64,000 nucleotides of DNA from Deltaproteobacteria bacterium. GTDB lineage: Bacteria > Myxococcota_A > Polyangia > Polyangiales > Ga0077539. The notes under the pieces are model-generated. The model did not search any database and was not told the origin of the DNA. It saw nothing but the letters and a program-made list of their open reading frames with translations. Shown in pieces: positions 36,778 through 45,959 of the stretch. The stretch's first letter is position 1. Each line of letters opens with the position of its first letter. Location of the stretch: the NCBI GenBank assembly GCA_030694465.1, contig JAUXYJ010000054.1, forward strand, positions 372,001-436,000, in the 5' to 3' direction. The translations under genes were made by a program, and so were the position numbers.

Positions 36778-39669
36778 CTACGGCGCCGGCTCGTAGCGAT
36801 GACGGCTGTCTGCGATCGCGACGATGTCGTCTTCGTGCATGGGTACGCGATGGCTCTGATTGCGGCGCCAGAGGTCAGCCTCGTTGCGATGAAATCGGCT
36901 CCGGCGGTCAATCGAAGTCCCGCCCGCGATCACGTTAAACGCGATCGGCCCTGTGGGATCCATCTCGACGGTAAACCTCTGCGCGGGTCCTCCGCCGTAC
37001 GCGAACCGATAGCCCGAGAGCGAAGGATCGCTCGCGTCCACCACCTCGATCCCACCGGGTCTCGGAAACCCACGCGGAAACATCATGTCCGTAGGCGCCG
37101 GGATCGAGTTCGCCGCGCCCGGCCCTGGGACCATGCTCGTAAAGCGAAGCGTATGCAGATTTCCCCACAACCACGTCGACATGTCCGCGCTGGAGGTCAC
37201 ACGCTCAAGCTCGGTCAGCGCGCGATCCAGTGCGCTCACGAGCACCTCGTCACGGCGCTCTCGGCCGGGCGTGCGTAGATCGTCCCAAATCCAAGACTCA
37301 CCCGTCGCGGCGTCCAACGTGCGCGCCTCCGTGGGGCGCTCAAGCAAAAAGAGCGCGCTGCCCAACCGGACCTGGTTAGTGACAAATCCTCCCAGCGAAA
37401 TCCCTGACGCTTCGAGTTCGTCGCCAAAGGTCTTGTCCAGCAATGCCACAAGCCATCCGTGAAATATCGTCGTCGCCACCGCATCTCGGCGAGCGCTCTC
37501 TGGCACCACTTCGGCGGCGTCCTGCCCCACACCGCTCGCGGCGTCGAAGCTCCACGCACGCAACCTCGCGACGGCGTCACGCAGACGCGCAGCCCGAGGG
37601 CGCAGCTGCGCAGCCAACGTCGACAGCGTTGGCTCTCGCCCGGGTTCAAGCCACTCGCGCTCAAGCGCTTCAAACGCGCTGACAATAAACGGGCGAAAGC
37701 GCCTCCCTGCCAGCATCACATGGTCGCCCGTGATGGCCTCAATGGACTCACGCGTCGCGTTGCGTCCCTGCTCGGTCAGGCGCGTGGTGATCCGCTCGGC
37801 GCGCCACCCATAAGCCCAACGACAGCCAAGATAGAGCCGATCGTTGACAGGGTTATTGTCTGCAGTATTGCCCGCCGTGTCGTTGTTCGCCGTGACAATA
37901 AACGGGGTGGTCGCCGAGCCCTCGGCAGAGGGCAGCAGCGCCGCGTCCGCCATCCCTTCCCACTCCGCCGTCCCGTCCCCAGGCAGGATCGTGCACGGGA
38001 GCGTCCCACGCGGGTTGCTCGCTGGATCAAAGCTGCGTGCCCCCAGCGCGCGCACGGGCAGCTGGACCTGCGAGCTAAATCCCACCGCGCCCGTGTCGTC
38101 CGCGAAGACAAAGCTAATGGGCGGCGCACCCCACTGACGCAGCGCAGCCCGCGCTTCGCCAACGTTGCGTGCATACGCGAGCCCAACAAGCGCCGCAGCT
38201 TCGTGCGTGGGCGCATGCCCAACCCAGCGCACCGTCAGCGCGTCTCGCGAGGTCCGCGGGATCACTCGACCGCCGCGGATCTCAGGCACGATCACACCGT
38301 GATGTGGGACCACCTCGAAGCGCGCTTCGACAAAGCCGCCCGAGCCGTTGGCGACGCGCTCTGTAATTGTACCAAGAGCGACGTCTCGTCCCTGAAATCG
38401 CACGGTGTCCGGCTGTCCGGCGACCGCCGCAGGGCTGATCTGTTCTGCGTACACATCCACACCGTCATAGAACGAGTTGGTCATGCCCCACGAGACGTGC
38501 TCGTTAAAACCAATGAGCACACCGGGAGTCCCCGGGATCGCGACTCCCGCCACATCGAGCGCATCGGGGCCGCCCAAGACAGTCAAATGCGTCCCGTAGA
38601 GAATCGAGGGCTGAGGCAACTCCATGTGCGGGTCGCTCTCAAGCAGCGCGTGCCCGCTCGCCGTGGCCGAACCGTGCACCACGAAGTTGTTGCTCCCGCG
38701 CGCGAACGTCCCAAACCAACGGCGGATGTGCTCGACGTTGCTGGCAAATCGAAGCGCCCGCGAGAGCACCGCGCTCGGCACCGAGGGCATCACCGCGGTC
38801 GACGTAGCGCTCAGGCCACTCCCGGCGCGCGCAAAGAACCCCGGCGTCACGAACGTGTCACTCTCGCTGCGAAATCGCACGAAATCCAAGAACATCCCCG
38901 CGCGCAAAGCCCTCTCGCGCTGTGTCATCGGGTCGGCGTCATCGAAGGTCTCTGCGAGGCGCTGCCGCACATCGGTCCCGCGCAGCTCCTCGGGCGCGAG
39001 ATAGCCTTGCGAGAGCGCAAGCAGCCGACCCACCACCATCGAGTCAATCGGAGTCCAGTCCGTCGTGCCGTCGTTGAGTACGAGCTCTGTCCCCGCAGGC
39101 GCAGCGCGATCGCCTCGGCGGATCTGCGCGAGATAAGTGTTCACTCCGCGCGCGTAGGCTTCAAACATTCGTCGCACACGACCGGGCGGGGTCTCTTCCC
39201 AGATCTGTGTTGCAGTCCGACGCAGACCCACCGCGCGCGCCGAGAGGTCGTCATCGATCAACTGCATGCTCAACGATCCAAACAGCTCCGCCATCGTCCC
39301 CGACGCGCTTCGCCGGAGCAACTCCATCTGAGGCATCCGGTCGCGCGCCATGACGTAGCCTTGCACCGCCGCCACGTCGTCCAACGAGCGCCCGCGCACG
39401 TGGCTCCATCCATGTCGATCGATCACGACATCCACGGGCCCCGAGAGCCCCGCGATGTCCACTCGCTGCGCGATAGGCAGCGACTCGACCCCGCGCCCTT
39501 GCGGGACGTCCCCAGCGGCGTCCTGCGTGGCGTTGAGGTCATCGACGGTCGCGTCGCGCGCGACGGTGTCGACGGCCGAGTCTTCGATCGCGTTGTTGCG
39601 TCCAGGGCATCCCGAGAGCGCCAGCAGGCTCCACGAGATGCACCCAGCGACGAATTTTCGTTTGCGCAT
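36778..39669 (-). CDS. penicillin-acylase-family amidohydrolase, lipoprotein (second paralogue)
   Basis: A 963-residue lipoprotein. ATG 39669 follows GGAGAATCC and opens a signal peptide ending LALSGC; 28 upstream codons are open but overlap the next gene. The self-cleavage/nucleophile site is GSNNFVVHGSATASG (Ser326), followed by LLESDPHMEL, both diagnostic of the penicillin-acylase Ntn-hydrolase family. The alpha-chain segment MARDRMPQMELLRRSASGTMAELFG is present. It parallels the protein at 11874-15071 in order and size but differs around the nucleophile (NNF versus NAW), which may change acyl-chain preference. Convergent with the EF-Tu-like gene: the two stop codons abut. Confidence 0.9.
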   Translation of the reverse strand: MRKRKFVAGCISWSLLALSGCPGRNNAIEDSAVDTVARDATVDDLNATQDAAGDVPQGRGVESLPIAQRVDIAGLSGPVDVVIDRHGWSHVRGRSLDDVAAVQGYVMARDRMPQMELLRRSASGTMAELFGSLSMQLIDDDLSARAVGLRRTATQIWEETPPGRVRRMFEAYARGVNTYLAQIRRGDRAAPAGTELVLNDGTTDWTPIDSMVVGRLLALSQGYLAPEELRGTDVRQRLAETFDDADPMTQRERALRAGMFLDFVRFRSESDTFVTPGFFARAGSGLSATSTAVMPSVPSAVLSRALRFASNVEHIRRWFGTFARGSNNFVVHGSATASGHALLESDPHMELPQPSILYGTHLTVLGGPDALDVAGVAIPGTPGVLIGFNEHVSWGMTNSFYDGVDVYAEQISPAAVAGQPDTVRFQGRDVALGTITERVANGSGGFVEARFEVVPHHGVIVPEIRGGRVIPRTSRDALTVRWVGHAPTHEAAALVGLAYARNVGEARAALRQWGAPPISFVFADDTGAVGFSSQVQLPVRALGARSFDPASNPRGTLPCTILPGDGTAEWEGMADAALLPSAEGSATTPFIVTANNDTAGNTADNNPVNDRLYLGCRWAYGWRAERITTRLTEQGRNATRESIEAITGDHVMLAGRRFRPFIVSAFEALEREWLEPGREPTLSTLAAQLRPRAARLRDAVARLRAWSFDAASGVGQDAAEVVPESARRDAVATTIFHGWLVALLDKTFGDELEASGISLGGFVTNQVRLGSALFLLERPTEARTLDAATGESWIWDDLRTPGRERRDEVLVSALDRALTELERVTSSADMSTWLWGNLHTLRFTSMVPGPGAANSIPAPTDMMFPRGFPRPGGIEVVDASDPSLSGYRFAYGGGPAQRFTVEMDPTGPIAFNVIAGGTSIDRRSRFHRNEADLWRRNQSHRVPMHEDDIVAIADSRHRYEPAP

Positions 39670-39730
39670 GGATTCTCCGATGAGTGCAAATTGACAGATC
39701 AAACGCGGGACTAGGGCAACGCAGCAGCGA

Positions 39731-40723
39731 TCATTCTCCCGCGTGATCGACACGCAGGATCATTTTTCCGAAGCTCTCGTTGGAGCTCATTTTCTTGTGC
39801 GCCGCGACGGCCTCGGACAACGCATAGACCGAGTCAATCACCGGCCGAAGCGCGAGCCCTTCGCCCAAACGCCCCCGGGCAAAGTCCTCAAACGCGTGGC
39901 TCGCGGCCGCTTTCTCTTCGCGCGATCGCGATCGGAGCACGGTGCCCTCCATCCGCGCGCGACGTCGAAGCAACAGCCGCAAGTCGACCTCACCCACCGC
40001 GCCGCTCAACAGCCCCACGAGCACCAACGTGCCGTGATTCGCGAGCGACGCCACGTTGCGCCCGAGATAAGTAGCCCCCACAAAATCGACGACGACGTCT
40101 GCGCCATGTCCATCCGTCTGAGTGCGAATTTCTTCGTCAAAATGCTCGGGACTGAGCGCTACGTCGAGCCCATACAAGCGCGCACGCGTCGCCTTCTCAG
40201 GGCTACGCGTCGTCCCAAAGACCTTCGCACCGGCCGCACGGGCGAGCTGTACCGCAGCGACCCCGACGCCAGAGCCAATCGCGTGGATCAGCACGTTGTG
40301 CCCAGCCGCACATCGCCCAATCGTAAAGAGCGCATCATGCGCCGTCACAAATGCCTCTGGCACCGCCGCCGCGTGCGCAAAGTCCATCGCGTCCGGGATG
40401 CGCATCATCGTGCCCGCGCTCACTGCTACAAACTGCGCGTACGTGCCGCCCCCCGCGATGCCCATCACGCGCTGGCCAAGCCACGACCGATCGACCCCGT
40501 CGCCGACCGCCTCGACCACTCCCGCGTACTCAAGGCCCAAGATGTCTGCCGGCGCATCGGGTGGCGCCGGATACATGCCCATTCGCTGCAAAATGTCAGC
40601 GCGATTGATCGCGGTAGCCTTCACTCGGACTAGCGCATCTCCTGTGCCGAGGCTCGGCACCGGCCGCTCGACCACCTTGAGCACCTCGGGACCACCTACA
40701 CCATCCGCAATTACCGCCAACAT
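39731..40723 (-). CDS. zinc-independent NAD(P)H quinone oxidoreductase (PIG3 type)
   Basis: A 330-residue medium-chain reductase. The N-terminal GroES-like part has MLAVIADGVGGPEVL and the PIG3-type sequence INRADILQRMGMYPAPPDAP followed by LGLEYAGVV. The cofactor fold shows IGSGVGVAAVQLA. Zinc-binding Cys residues of alcohol dehydrogenases are missing, as usual in quinone reductases. It likely reduces quinones or reactive carbonyls with NADPH in the cytoplasm. It precedes the second penicillin-acylase gene by 61 bp on the same strand, which may allow read-through, although the two functions appear unrelated. Confidence 0.92.
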   Translation of the reverse strand: MLAVIADGVGGPEVLKVVERPVPSLGTGDALVRVKATAINRADILQRMGMYPAPPDAPADILGLEYAGVVEAVGDGVDRSWLGQRVMGIAGGGTYAQFVAVSAGTMMRIPDAMDFAHAAAVPEAFVTAHDALFTIGRCAAGHNVLIHAIGSGVGVAAVQLARAAGAKVFGTTRSPEKATRARLYGLDVALSPEHFDEEIRTQTDGHGADVVVDFVGATYLGRNVASLANHGTLVLVGLLSGAVGEVDLRLLLRRRARMEGTVLRSRSREEKAAASHAFEDFARGRLGEGLALRPVIDSVYALSEAVAAHKKMSSNESFGKMILRVDHAGE

Positions 40724-40860
40724 CTCACTGCTCCTTCACGCGTTGCGCGAAGCCTAAGAGTGCTCCAAATTCGCCGCACGATGTGTGCCGAAAACTTCTG
40801 CCCTTCGTTCGGTTAGTTCGCTGATCCAACGCCCTTTGAGTGCGCTAGCATCCAGCCACA

Positions 40861-41418
40861 ATGCCGCTTGATGGCTTTCACGTAATTCACTGGGCCAGCT
40901 CCCAATTTGGCTCACTGTTGCCGATGCATCTCGGCGGCGCCGCGCTCATGATGCTCGCGCTCGCGATCACACTTTTGGTGTACGGCGCGAAGATGGTGCC
41001 GACCTCGTGGATGCTCGTCGCGGCGGGATTCGCTGCAGCAGTGCTAGCGTATTTTATCGTTGGGACCGCGATCAACGGGAGCGGCGGAATCCAAGACAAC
41101 CCCAACGTCCAGACCGCCGCGTGGCGCTATGGCCCTGCATGCGTCGCGATCGTGGTCTTTGGGATCTCTGGCTTTCTCTTTCGCCTCAGCCTGCGCGCTT
41201 GGGCGAGCGACGAAAACAGCGGAAAAGCCTTCGGTTTAGCCCTATTTCTCATGTTCGCCGCTGGCACATTTGTCTCGGTACAGGTCGTCCGAGGATCACT
41301 CAATCCGTCACTCATTCCTCACCGCACAGCGGCACGCGACGACGGCACACGGATGATCGACGTGAACTCCCCCGACGGCCCAGTCCGTCGCAGCGTCTCA
41401 GCCCCGAGACGCCACTGA
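40861..41418 (+). CDS. four-helix integral membrane protein, unknown
   Basis: A 185-residue protein with four clear hydrophobic helices (GGAALMMLALAITLLVYG, SWMLVAAGFAAAVLAYFIVG, GPACVAIVVFGISGFLFRL, FGLALFLMFAAGTFVSVQVV) and a charged C-terminal tail of about 40 residues ending RRSVSAPRRH. I do not recognise a family. It is separated from the upstream reductase by a divergent 137-bp gap and lies 110 bp before the tandem GTPase genes on the same strand, so it may belong to their transcript. Confidence 0.65.
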   Translation: MPLDGFHVIHWASSQFGSLLPMHLGGAALMMLALAITLLVYGAKMVPTSWMLVAAGFAAAVLAYFIVGTAINGSGGIQDNPNVQTAAWRYGPACVAIVVFGISGFLFRLSLRAWASDENSGKAFGLALFLMFAAGTFVSVQVVRGSLNPSLIPHRTAARDDGTRMIDVNSPDGPVRRSVSAPRRH

Positions 41419-41528
41419 GCCCGCGCGATGCTGTTGCTTCGTAGGGGTTTGGCTCGCCGCGCATTTCGGTGACTGCCCACAAGACGCGCTATATCGGTTG
41501 AGCACACGACTCACCGGCAGAACAACCA

Positions 41529-42836
41529 ATGGCTGACTCATCTTCTGATCCCGCGCGTCGCGACGCCTCCGACGCCCTCAATGACCTCGAAGCAGTCCTG
41601 GCCAGGATCCCTGGACTGGGGCAGCTCACCCAGGATTTTCGCGCGCTTCGTGCGCTGATCATTGAAAACCGTCCGCCACGAATCGCCGCGATGGGGCGCC
41701 GAGGGTGCGGCAAGTCATCCATCGCAAACGCGCTCTTGGGCAGCGAAGCGCTCACCACAGGGGCCGTCGAAGACACGACCAAGAGCCCTGCGTGGGTCAC
41801 GATCGAGCACGAAGGCCGAAGACTTCGTTGGATGGACACGCCAGGACTTCGCGCCGGCGGACAGCCAGACCGTGGAGAGCAGGTCGCAGAAATGCTCGCG
41901 AACGAAGCGCCCGATGTCCTGCTCTTTTGCGTACGCGCGACGCAAGTAGACTCGGCCATCGATGACGACATCGCAGACCTGCGCTCGGCCCTCGCGGCCA
42001 TCGAGACTCGCACCAAGACCCGTCCCCCCGTGATCGCGGTGATCACACGTGTCGACGAGCTGCCCCCACCGATCCCCAAGCAGCCCCCGTTTACCGAAGC
42101 CAAACGCGAGTCCATTCAGCAAGCCACAAATGTGCTCAAGGCGCACCTTGAGCGCTCGGGCGTCGTGACGCAATCCATCCACGGGGTGAGCGCATACGCC
42201 AAGTATTTTGCAGACGGATCTCTCGCGATCGATTGGCGTCACAACGTCGATCAGCTGGCGGTGGCGCTCTTCGATGCGCTGCCCATGGCGGCGCAAGCAG
42301 ACGCCGCGGTCGCGTTCGAAGCATCTCGGACGCTGCGACGTCGAGTCGCCAGGCGTATCGTGACCGGGACCACCAGCATCGCGTTCTTTGTCGCCGCAGC
42401 GCCGCTGCCACACGACCTCGTACTTTTGACACCTCTCCAGGGGGTCATGGTCTTGGGCATCAGCTTTCTGGCGGACCGAAACTCGCGCGCACGCATGGTC
42501 GCCGAGTGGACCGCCGGCATGGGAATTAACCTCGGGGCAGGGGTCGCGATGCGCGCGGCGGCCCGATCACTGATCAAGCTCGTCCCAGGTTTCGGCAGCG
42601 CGATCGCAGGCTCGGTCGCAGCAGCGGGGACCTGGGCGCTCGGGAGCGCCGCGACACGCTACTTTGTCGACGGAGCGACCATCGACGAGACCCGCACCGA
42701 GTTTGACGCCATCAAACGCACCGGGTTCTCTCGCGAAGCCCTCAGCGCGATCGGCAAGCCTGAGGGATCGCACAACGAAGAGCCACATCCCGAGGACCCT
42801 TCCCCCGAAAATGGGACCGAAAACGGGTCATCCTAA
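41529..42836 (+). CDS. Era/EngA-like GTPase with DUF697-type membrane-associated tail
   Basis: A 435-residue protein. The G domain (about residues 40-240) has P-loop GRRGCGKSS, switch II MDTPGLRAGG, and TRVDEL in place of NKxD (Asp kept). The second half (about 265-395) is a hydrophobic helical region (VTGTTSIAFFVAAAPLPHDLVLL, TPLQGVMVLGI, LIKLVPGFGSAIAGSVAAAGTWALG) of the DUF697/YcjF type that associates with membranes. GTPases with this tail are thought to act in envelope or stress responses; the precise role is unknown. A shorter paralogue follows after 42 bp, so a paired or heteromeric GTPase system is likely. Confidence 0.85.
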   Translation: MADSSSDPARRDASDALNDLEAVLARIPGLGQLTQDFRALRALIIENRPPRIAAMGRRGCGKSSIANALLGSEALTTGAVEDTTKSPAWVTIEHEGRRLRWMDTPGLRAGGQPDRGEQVAEMLANEAPDVLLFCVRATQVDSAIDDDIADLRSALAAIETRTKTRPPVIAVITRVDELPPPIPKQPPFTEAKRESIQQATNVLKAHLERSGVVTQSIHGVSAYAKYFADGSLAIDWRHNVDQLAVALFDALPMAAQADAAVAFEASRTLRRRVARRIVTGTTSIAFFVAAAPLPHDLVLLTPLQGVMVLGISFLADRNSRARMVAEWTAGMGINLGAGVAMRAAARSLIKLVPGFGSAIAGSVAAAGTWALGSAATRYFVDGATIDETRTEFDAIKRTGFSREALSAIGKPEGSHNEEPHPEDPSPENGTENGSS

Positions 42837-42878
42837 ATCGCATCGCGCTGTCTATTTGCAATCTGTCTCGCACTCACT

Positions 42879-44009
42879 ATGACCGACGCTGCCGCAACGC
42901 CTACGCTCGACGGACGTCGCATTTTGGCCGCGCTCGAACACGCCGAAGCGGAGCTCTCACTCCGAGGCGTCACGCTCGTCCACGACGCGCAACAGACACT
43001 CTCAATGTTTCGTTGGCTTCTCACAGAGGGACGTCATCCGCGCGTGGTGGTGGTCGGACGTCGTGGTGCCGCCAAGAGCAGCCTGCTCAACGCGCTTGCC
43101 GATCGCGAGCTGGCCCCTACAGGTGCAGTCGAAGACACCACAGGCAGCGCCATGGTTCACACACTAACGATCGGTGAGCGCGAAGTGCACTGGGTGGACA
43201 CCGGAGGGCTCCGCGCGGGCTCTCGCGGCCCGCAGAGAGCCCTCTCCCTTCGGTTGCTCTTTCGCTGCGCCGCGCCCGATCTGCTGATCGTCGCGCAGCC
43301 CGCTTCGGAGGTCGACGCAGCCATCGATGGCGTCTTGGCCGATGTGGCGAGCGCACTCGAGGCGCTCGAGCCCGAGCGACGGGCGGTCGTACGAGTGCTC
43401 CCGGTGTGCACTCGCGTCGATGAGCTCTCCCCTGCGGATGACCTTCAGCCACCCTTTAAAACCAAAGAGAAAATCGAGAATATCGAGCTCTCGCGCCGCA
43501 CAATGGACCTGGCGATTTCGCGCGCCAAGATCCCAGCGCCCAGCGCCCTCGCGACAAACTCTTGGTTTGACTCGCACCACGACCTCCGGTGGAACATCGA
43601 CGCCCTCCGTCAGGCGATCGTCGAGCAGACGCCGGTCACATCCCAGTCCCTGATCGCCAACGAGCTGCGCACACTCATCGGTGAGGTCACCACCGTCTTG
43701 GTCAACGCGGCGAGGGTCCTCGGCGAGCGCACCAGCCCGCAATTCGCAACAGAGTGGCTCATCGAGACAAGCCGTCGCATGGCGCCCAGCGCGCGAATGG
43801 CGGCCTCTCCTTCGTGGCGCAGCATCGTCAGCGGCCGAGCGCACGCGCTCTCGCTCGTCCAGGGGGCCTTAGGTTTGGCGCGGGCTCACAGCTGGCGCCA
43901 GCGCATCCGGGCGAGCCAGCTGACCACCGTTGGCGAGGCCATCGCTACCCTGTGTAATTCGGCCGAAGACGCAGAGCTGCTCGCGCTCGTTGGAGTGACA
44001 ATGGCCTAG
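42879..44009 (+). CDS. GTPase paralogue lacking the DUF697 core
   Basis: A 376-residue protein whose G domain parallels the preceding gene product: GRRGAAKSSLLNALAD (P-loop with AA instead of CG), PTGAVEDTTGSA (switch I; the neighbour has TTGAVEDTTKSP), VDTGGLRAGS (switch II with Pro replaced by Gly) and CTRVDEL. The C-terminal 130 residues are helical but without the long hydrophobic hairpins of its neighbour. The shared motifs show a tandem duplication followed by divergence. It may act as a soluble partner that cross-regulates the membrane-associated one. A bidirectional terminator lies 27 bp after its stop. Confidence 0.82.
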   Translation: MTDAAATPTLDGRRILAALEHAEAELSLRGVTLVHDAQQTLSMFRWLLTEGRHPRVVVVGRRGAAKSSLLNALADRELAPTGAVEDTTGSAMVHTLTIGEREVHWVDTGGLRAGSRGPQRALSLRLLFRCAAPDLLIVAQPASEVDAAIDGVLADVASALEALEPERRAVVRVLPVCTRVDELSPADDLQPPFKTKEKIENIELSRRTMDLAISRAKIPAPSALATNSWFDSHHDLRWNIDALRQAIVEQTPVTSQSLIANELRTLIGEVTTVLVNAARVLGERTSPQFATEWLIETSRRMAPSARMAASPSWRSIVSGRAHALSLVQGALGLARAHSWRQRIRASQLTTVGEAIATLCNSAEDAELLALVGVTMA

Positions 44010-44035
44010 AGCACCGCATCAGAACCCCCAAATGA

Positions 44036-44080
44036 CAAAAACCGCAGAGTCCTTTGCAGACACTGCGGTTCTTGTTGTTT
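44036..44080. terminator. bidirectional intrinsic terminator
   Basis: AACCGCAG (44040-44047) and CTGCGGTT (44063-44070) form an 8-bp stem. On the plus strand it is followed by CTTGTTGTTT, and on the minus strand by TTTTGTCATTT, so it can end both the GTPase transcript and the tRNA-Gly transcript, which converge here. Confidence 0.75.
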
Positions 44081-44110
44081 GCCAGCCCCGAGAGGTTGGT
44101 CTTCGTGCAG

Positions 44111-44182
<72 letters not shown>

Positions 44183-44248
44183 GGACTTGAGTGAGCGCTT
44201 TCTAAGCCTAGCGACCGTCCGTGTCAACAATCAAAATTCACCGAGGCG

Positions 44249-45832
44249 CTATTCGTGTCGAAGGCCCTCGAGGGGCGTGAGACGAGCAGCCCAGGCAGCG
44301 GGGATCGTAGACGCCACCAACGAGATCACCAACGACACGACGGCGGTCGTTAGAAACTCTGCGAGGTTGGGCCTGACGGGCACATAGCGGATGAGATAGA
44401 CCTGCGAATCGAGTGGAAATTTCCAGGTCATAAGCGCCAAACAGACACCGCCACCGACGAGCAATCCGAGCGCCGTGCCGAGGCCGCCGATCATCATGCC
44501 TTGCAGCAAGAAAATGCTCTGGATCCTCGGCTCATCCGCGCCCATCGCCTTGAGAATCGCCACCTCGCGGCGCTTGTCCAGAACGAGCATCACGAGCGTC
44601 GCGACGACGTTAAAAGCCGCGACCACAATGATGATCGTAATGACAATCGCGAGCGCGAGCTTCTGCAGCCTCAGCGCCGTGAACAAATTGCGATTGAGCA
44701 GCTCCCAATCCATGGTGTGAAAAGGCCCTCCGCCCAGCTCGCGCTCAAGCCTGCGCCCGATCGCAGCCGCTCGATCCAAGTCCGAGACCTTAATCTCGAC
44801 ACCCGTCGCGGCGTCCCCTTGCTCGAAGAAGCGCTGCGCTTCCCAAAGGTCCACGTACACCAGCCGCGAGTCGTACTCGTCGAAGCCCGCGTTGAAGATC
44901 CCGGTGACGCGAAAGTCTCTCGACCGCGGCGTGCTCCCATGCCGAACCACTGCAGCATCCGCACCCGTCAACGGCGAGATGATCCGAACGGTGTCACCCA
45001 CTCGGAGCCGAAGATTGCGCGCCAAAGTGACGCCGATGAGCGCACCCGGAAGCTCGTTGGATCGAGCCGCGGCCTGCACCTCTTGCTCACGAATGACCTG
45101 CCTACCGACGGTTGCAAACGGGTCGATTTCTCCCGGGGTCGCTTCGCCTGCGGGACGCTCGAAGCTTGGCGTGGCGCCGGAGGGCAACAACAACGAATCA
45201 CGTGGCAAATCACCAGCTTGCGGTGACTCACGAACCCGCAGAGGAGGGAGCGACGGGATGCCCATCGTCTCGATGCGGTCGTTGTCTTCTCGGCTGCCAA
45301 GGCTCCGCAGCGTCTGGACCTCGGACCTCGCGCGGGTGACGTAGTCTGCAAGAGACCGCAGCTCACTGGAGCCCGAGCGATCAATGGGAGCTGCTGGCGG
45401 GGTCGCGTTGGGTCGGCGCAGACCATCGATGGTTCCCTGCTCCATGTACGAGTGGAGATCGAGGACCTGACGCGACAGCACAGGGTCAATGCCTTTGACC
45501 AAAACCCCAGCGATGCGCTCGCCCCGCGTGATCATCATCGGGTTGATCAAGAACGGCGACGCTCCCACCACCCCAGGGGTCGCCCTCGCGCGCTGAATGA
45601 CCTCGCGATACTCAGTAAAATCCCAGCCATATTTGAGCACTAGCAAGTGCGCATTGACCCCAAGGACCTTCTCTCGAAACGCGGTCTGAAACCCCGAAGT
45701 GACCGCCAAAACGGAGCACAAAACCGCGACGCCCAACGCAATGCCCAAGACCGCCACGGCGCCGATCACAGACACGGACTGATGACGCCGCGCACGAAGA
45801 TGTCGCCATGCGACCAACCAAACAAACTGCAC
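44249..45832 (-). CDS. LolC/LolE-family ABC transporter permease with a long periplasmic insert
   Basis: A 527-residue permease from GTG 45832, where VQFVWLVAWRHLRARRH matches the family start; a TTG eight codons earlier is the longest frame. One N-terminal membrane helix (VSVIGAVAVLGIALGVAVLCSVLAV) is followed by a large periplasmic domain and three C-terminal helices (LALAIVITIIIVVAAFNVVATLVML, IFLLQGMMIGGLGTALGLLVGGGVC, and the last before AARLTPLEGLRHE). The motif NVVATLVMLVLDKRREVAILKAMGA is diagnostic of LolC/E. About 120 extra low-complexity residues sit in the periplasmic domain (usual length about 410). It should move lipoproteins from the inner membrane to LolA with a LolD ATPase, which is not adjacent. 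Confidence 0.88.
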   Translation of the reverse strand: MQFVWLVAWRHLRARRHQSVSVIGAVAVLGIALGVAVLCSVLAVTSGFQTAFREKVLGVNAHLLVLKYGWDFTEYREVIQRARATPGVVGASPFLINPMMITRGERIAGVLVKGIDPVLSRQVLDLHSYMEQGTIDGLRRPNATPPAAPIDRSGSSELRSLADYVTRARSEVQTLRSLGSREDNDRIETMGIPSLPPLRVRESPQAGDLPRDSLLLPSGATPSFERPAGEATPGEIDPFATVGRQVIREQEVQAAARSNELPGALIGVTLARNLRLRVGDTVRIISPLTGADAAVVRHGSTPRSRDFRVTGIFNAGFDEYDSRLVYVDLWEAQRFFEQGDAATGVEIKVSDLDRAAAIGRRLERELGGGPFHTMDWELLNRNLFTALRLQKLALAIVITIIIVVAAFNVVATLVMLVLDKRREVAILKAMGADEPRIQSIFLLQGMMIGGLGTALGLLVGGGVCLALMTWKFPLDSQVYLIRYVPVRPNLAEFLTTAVVSLVISLVASTIPAAWAARLTPLEGLRHE

Positions 45833-45959
45833 AGGGTCACCGTACCCCAGCCACAACCAAGTTGCAGGCGCCGAAAACAGCCGCCGAGGCGATCGCCAAA
45901 TCGTCGCACCCGCGCGTCAGCACGGGGTGACTAGGCAGACCATGCTAGAGTCTTCTTCT

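Noticed and set aside
37459-39714. A 751-codon open frame antisense to the second penicillin-acylase gene
   Set aside because: It is rich in Arg, His and Pro, has no domain, and is the expected mirror frame of a GC-rich gene whose sense frame has a signal peptide and catalytic motifs.
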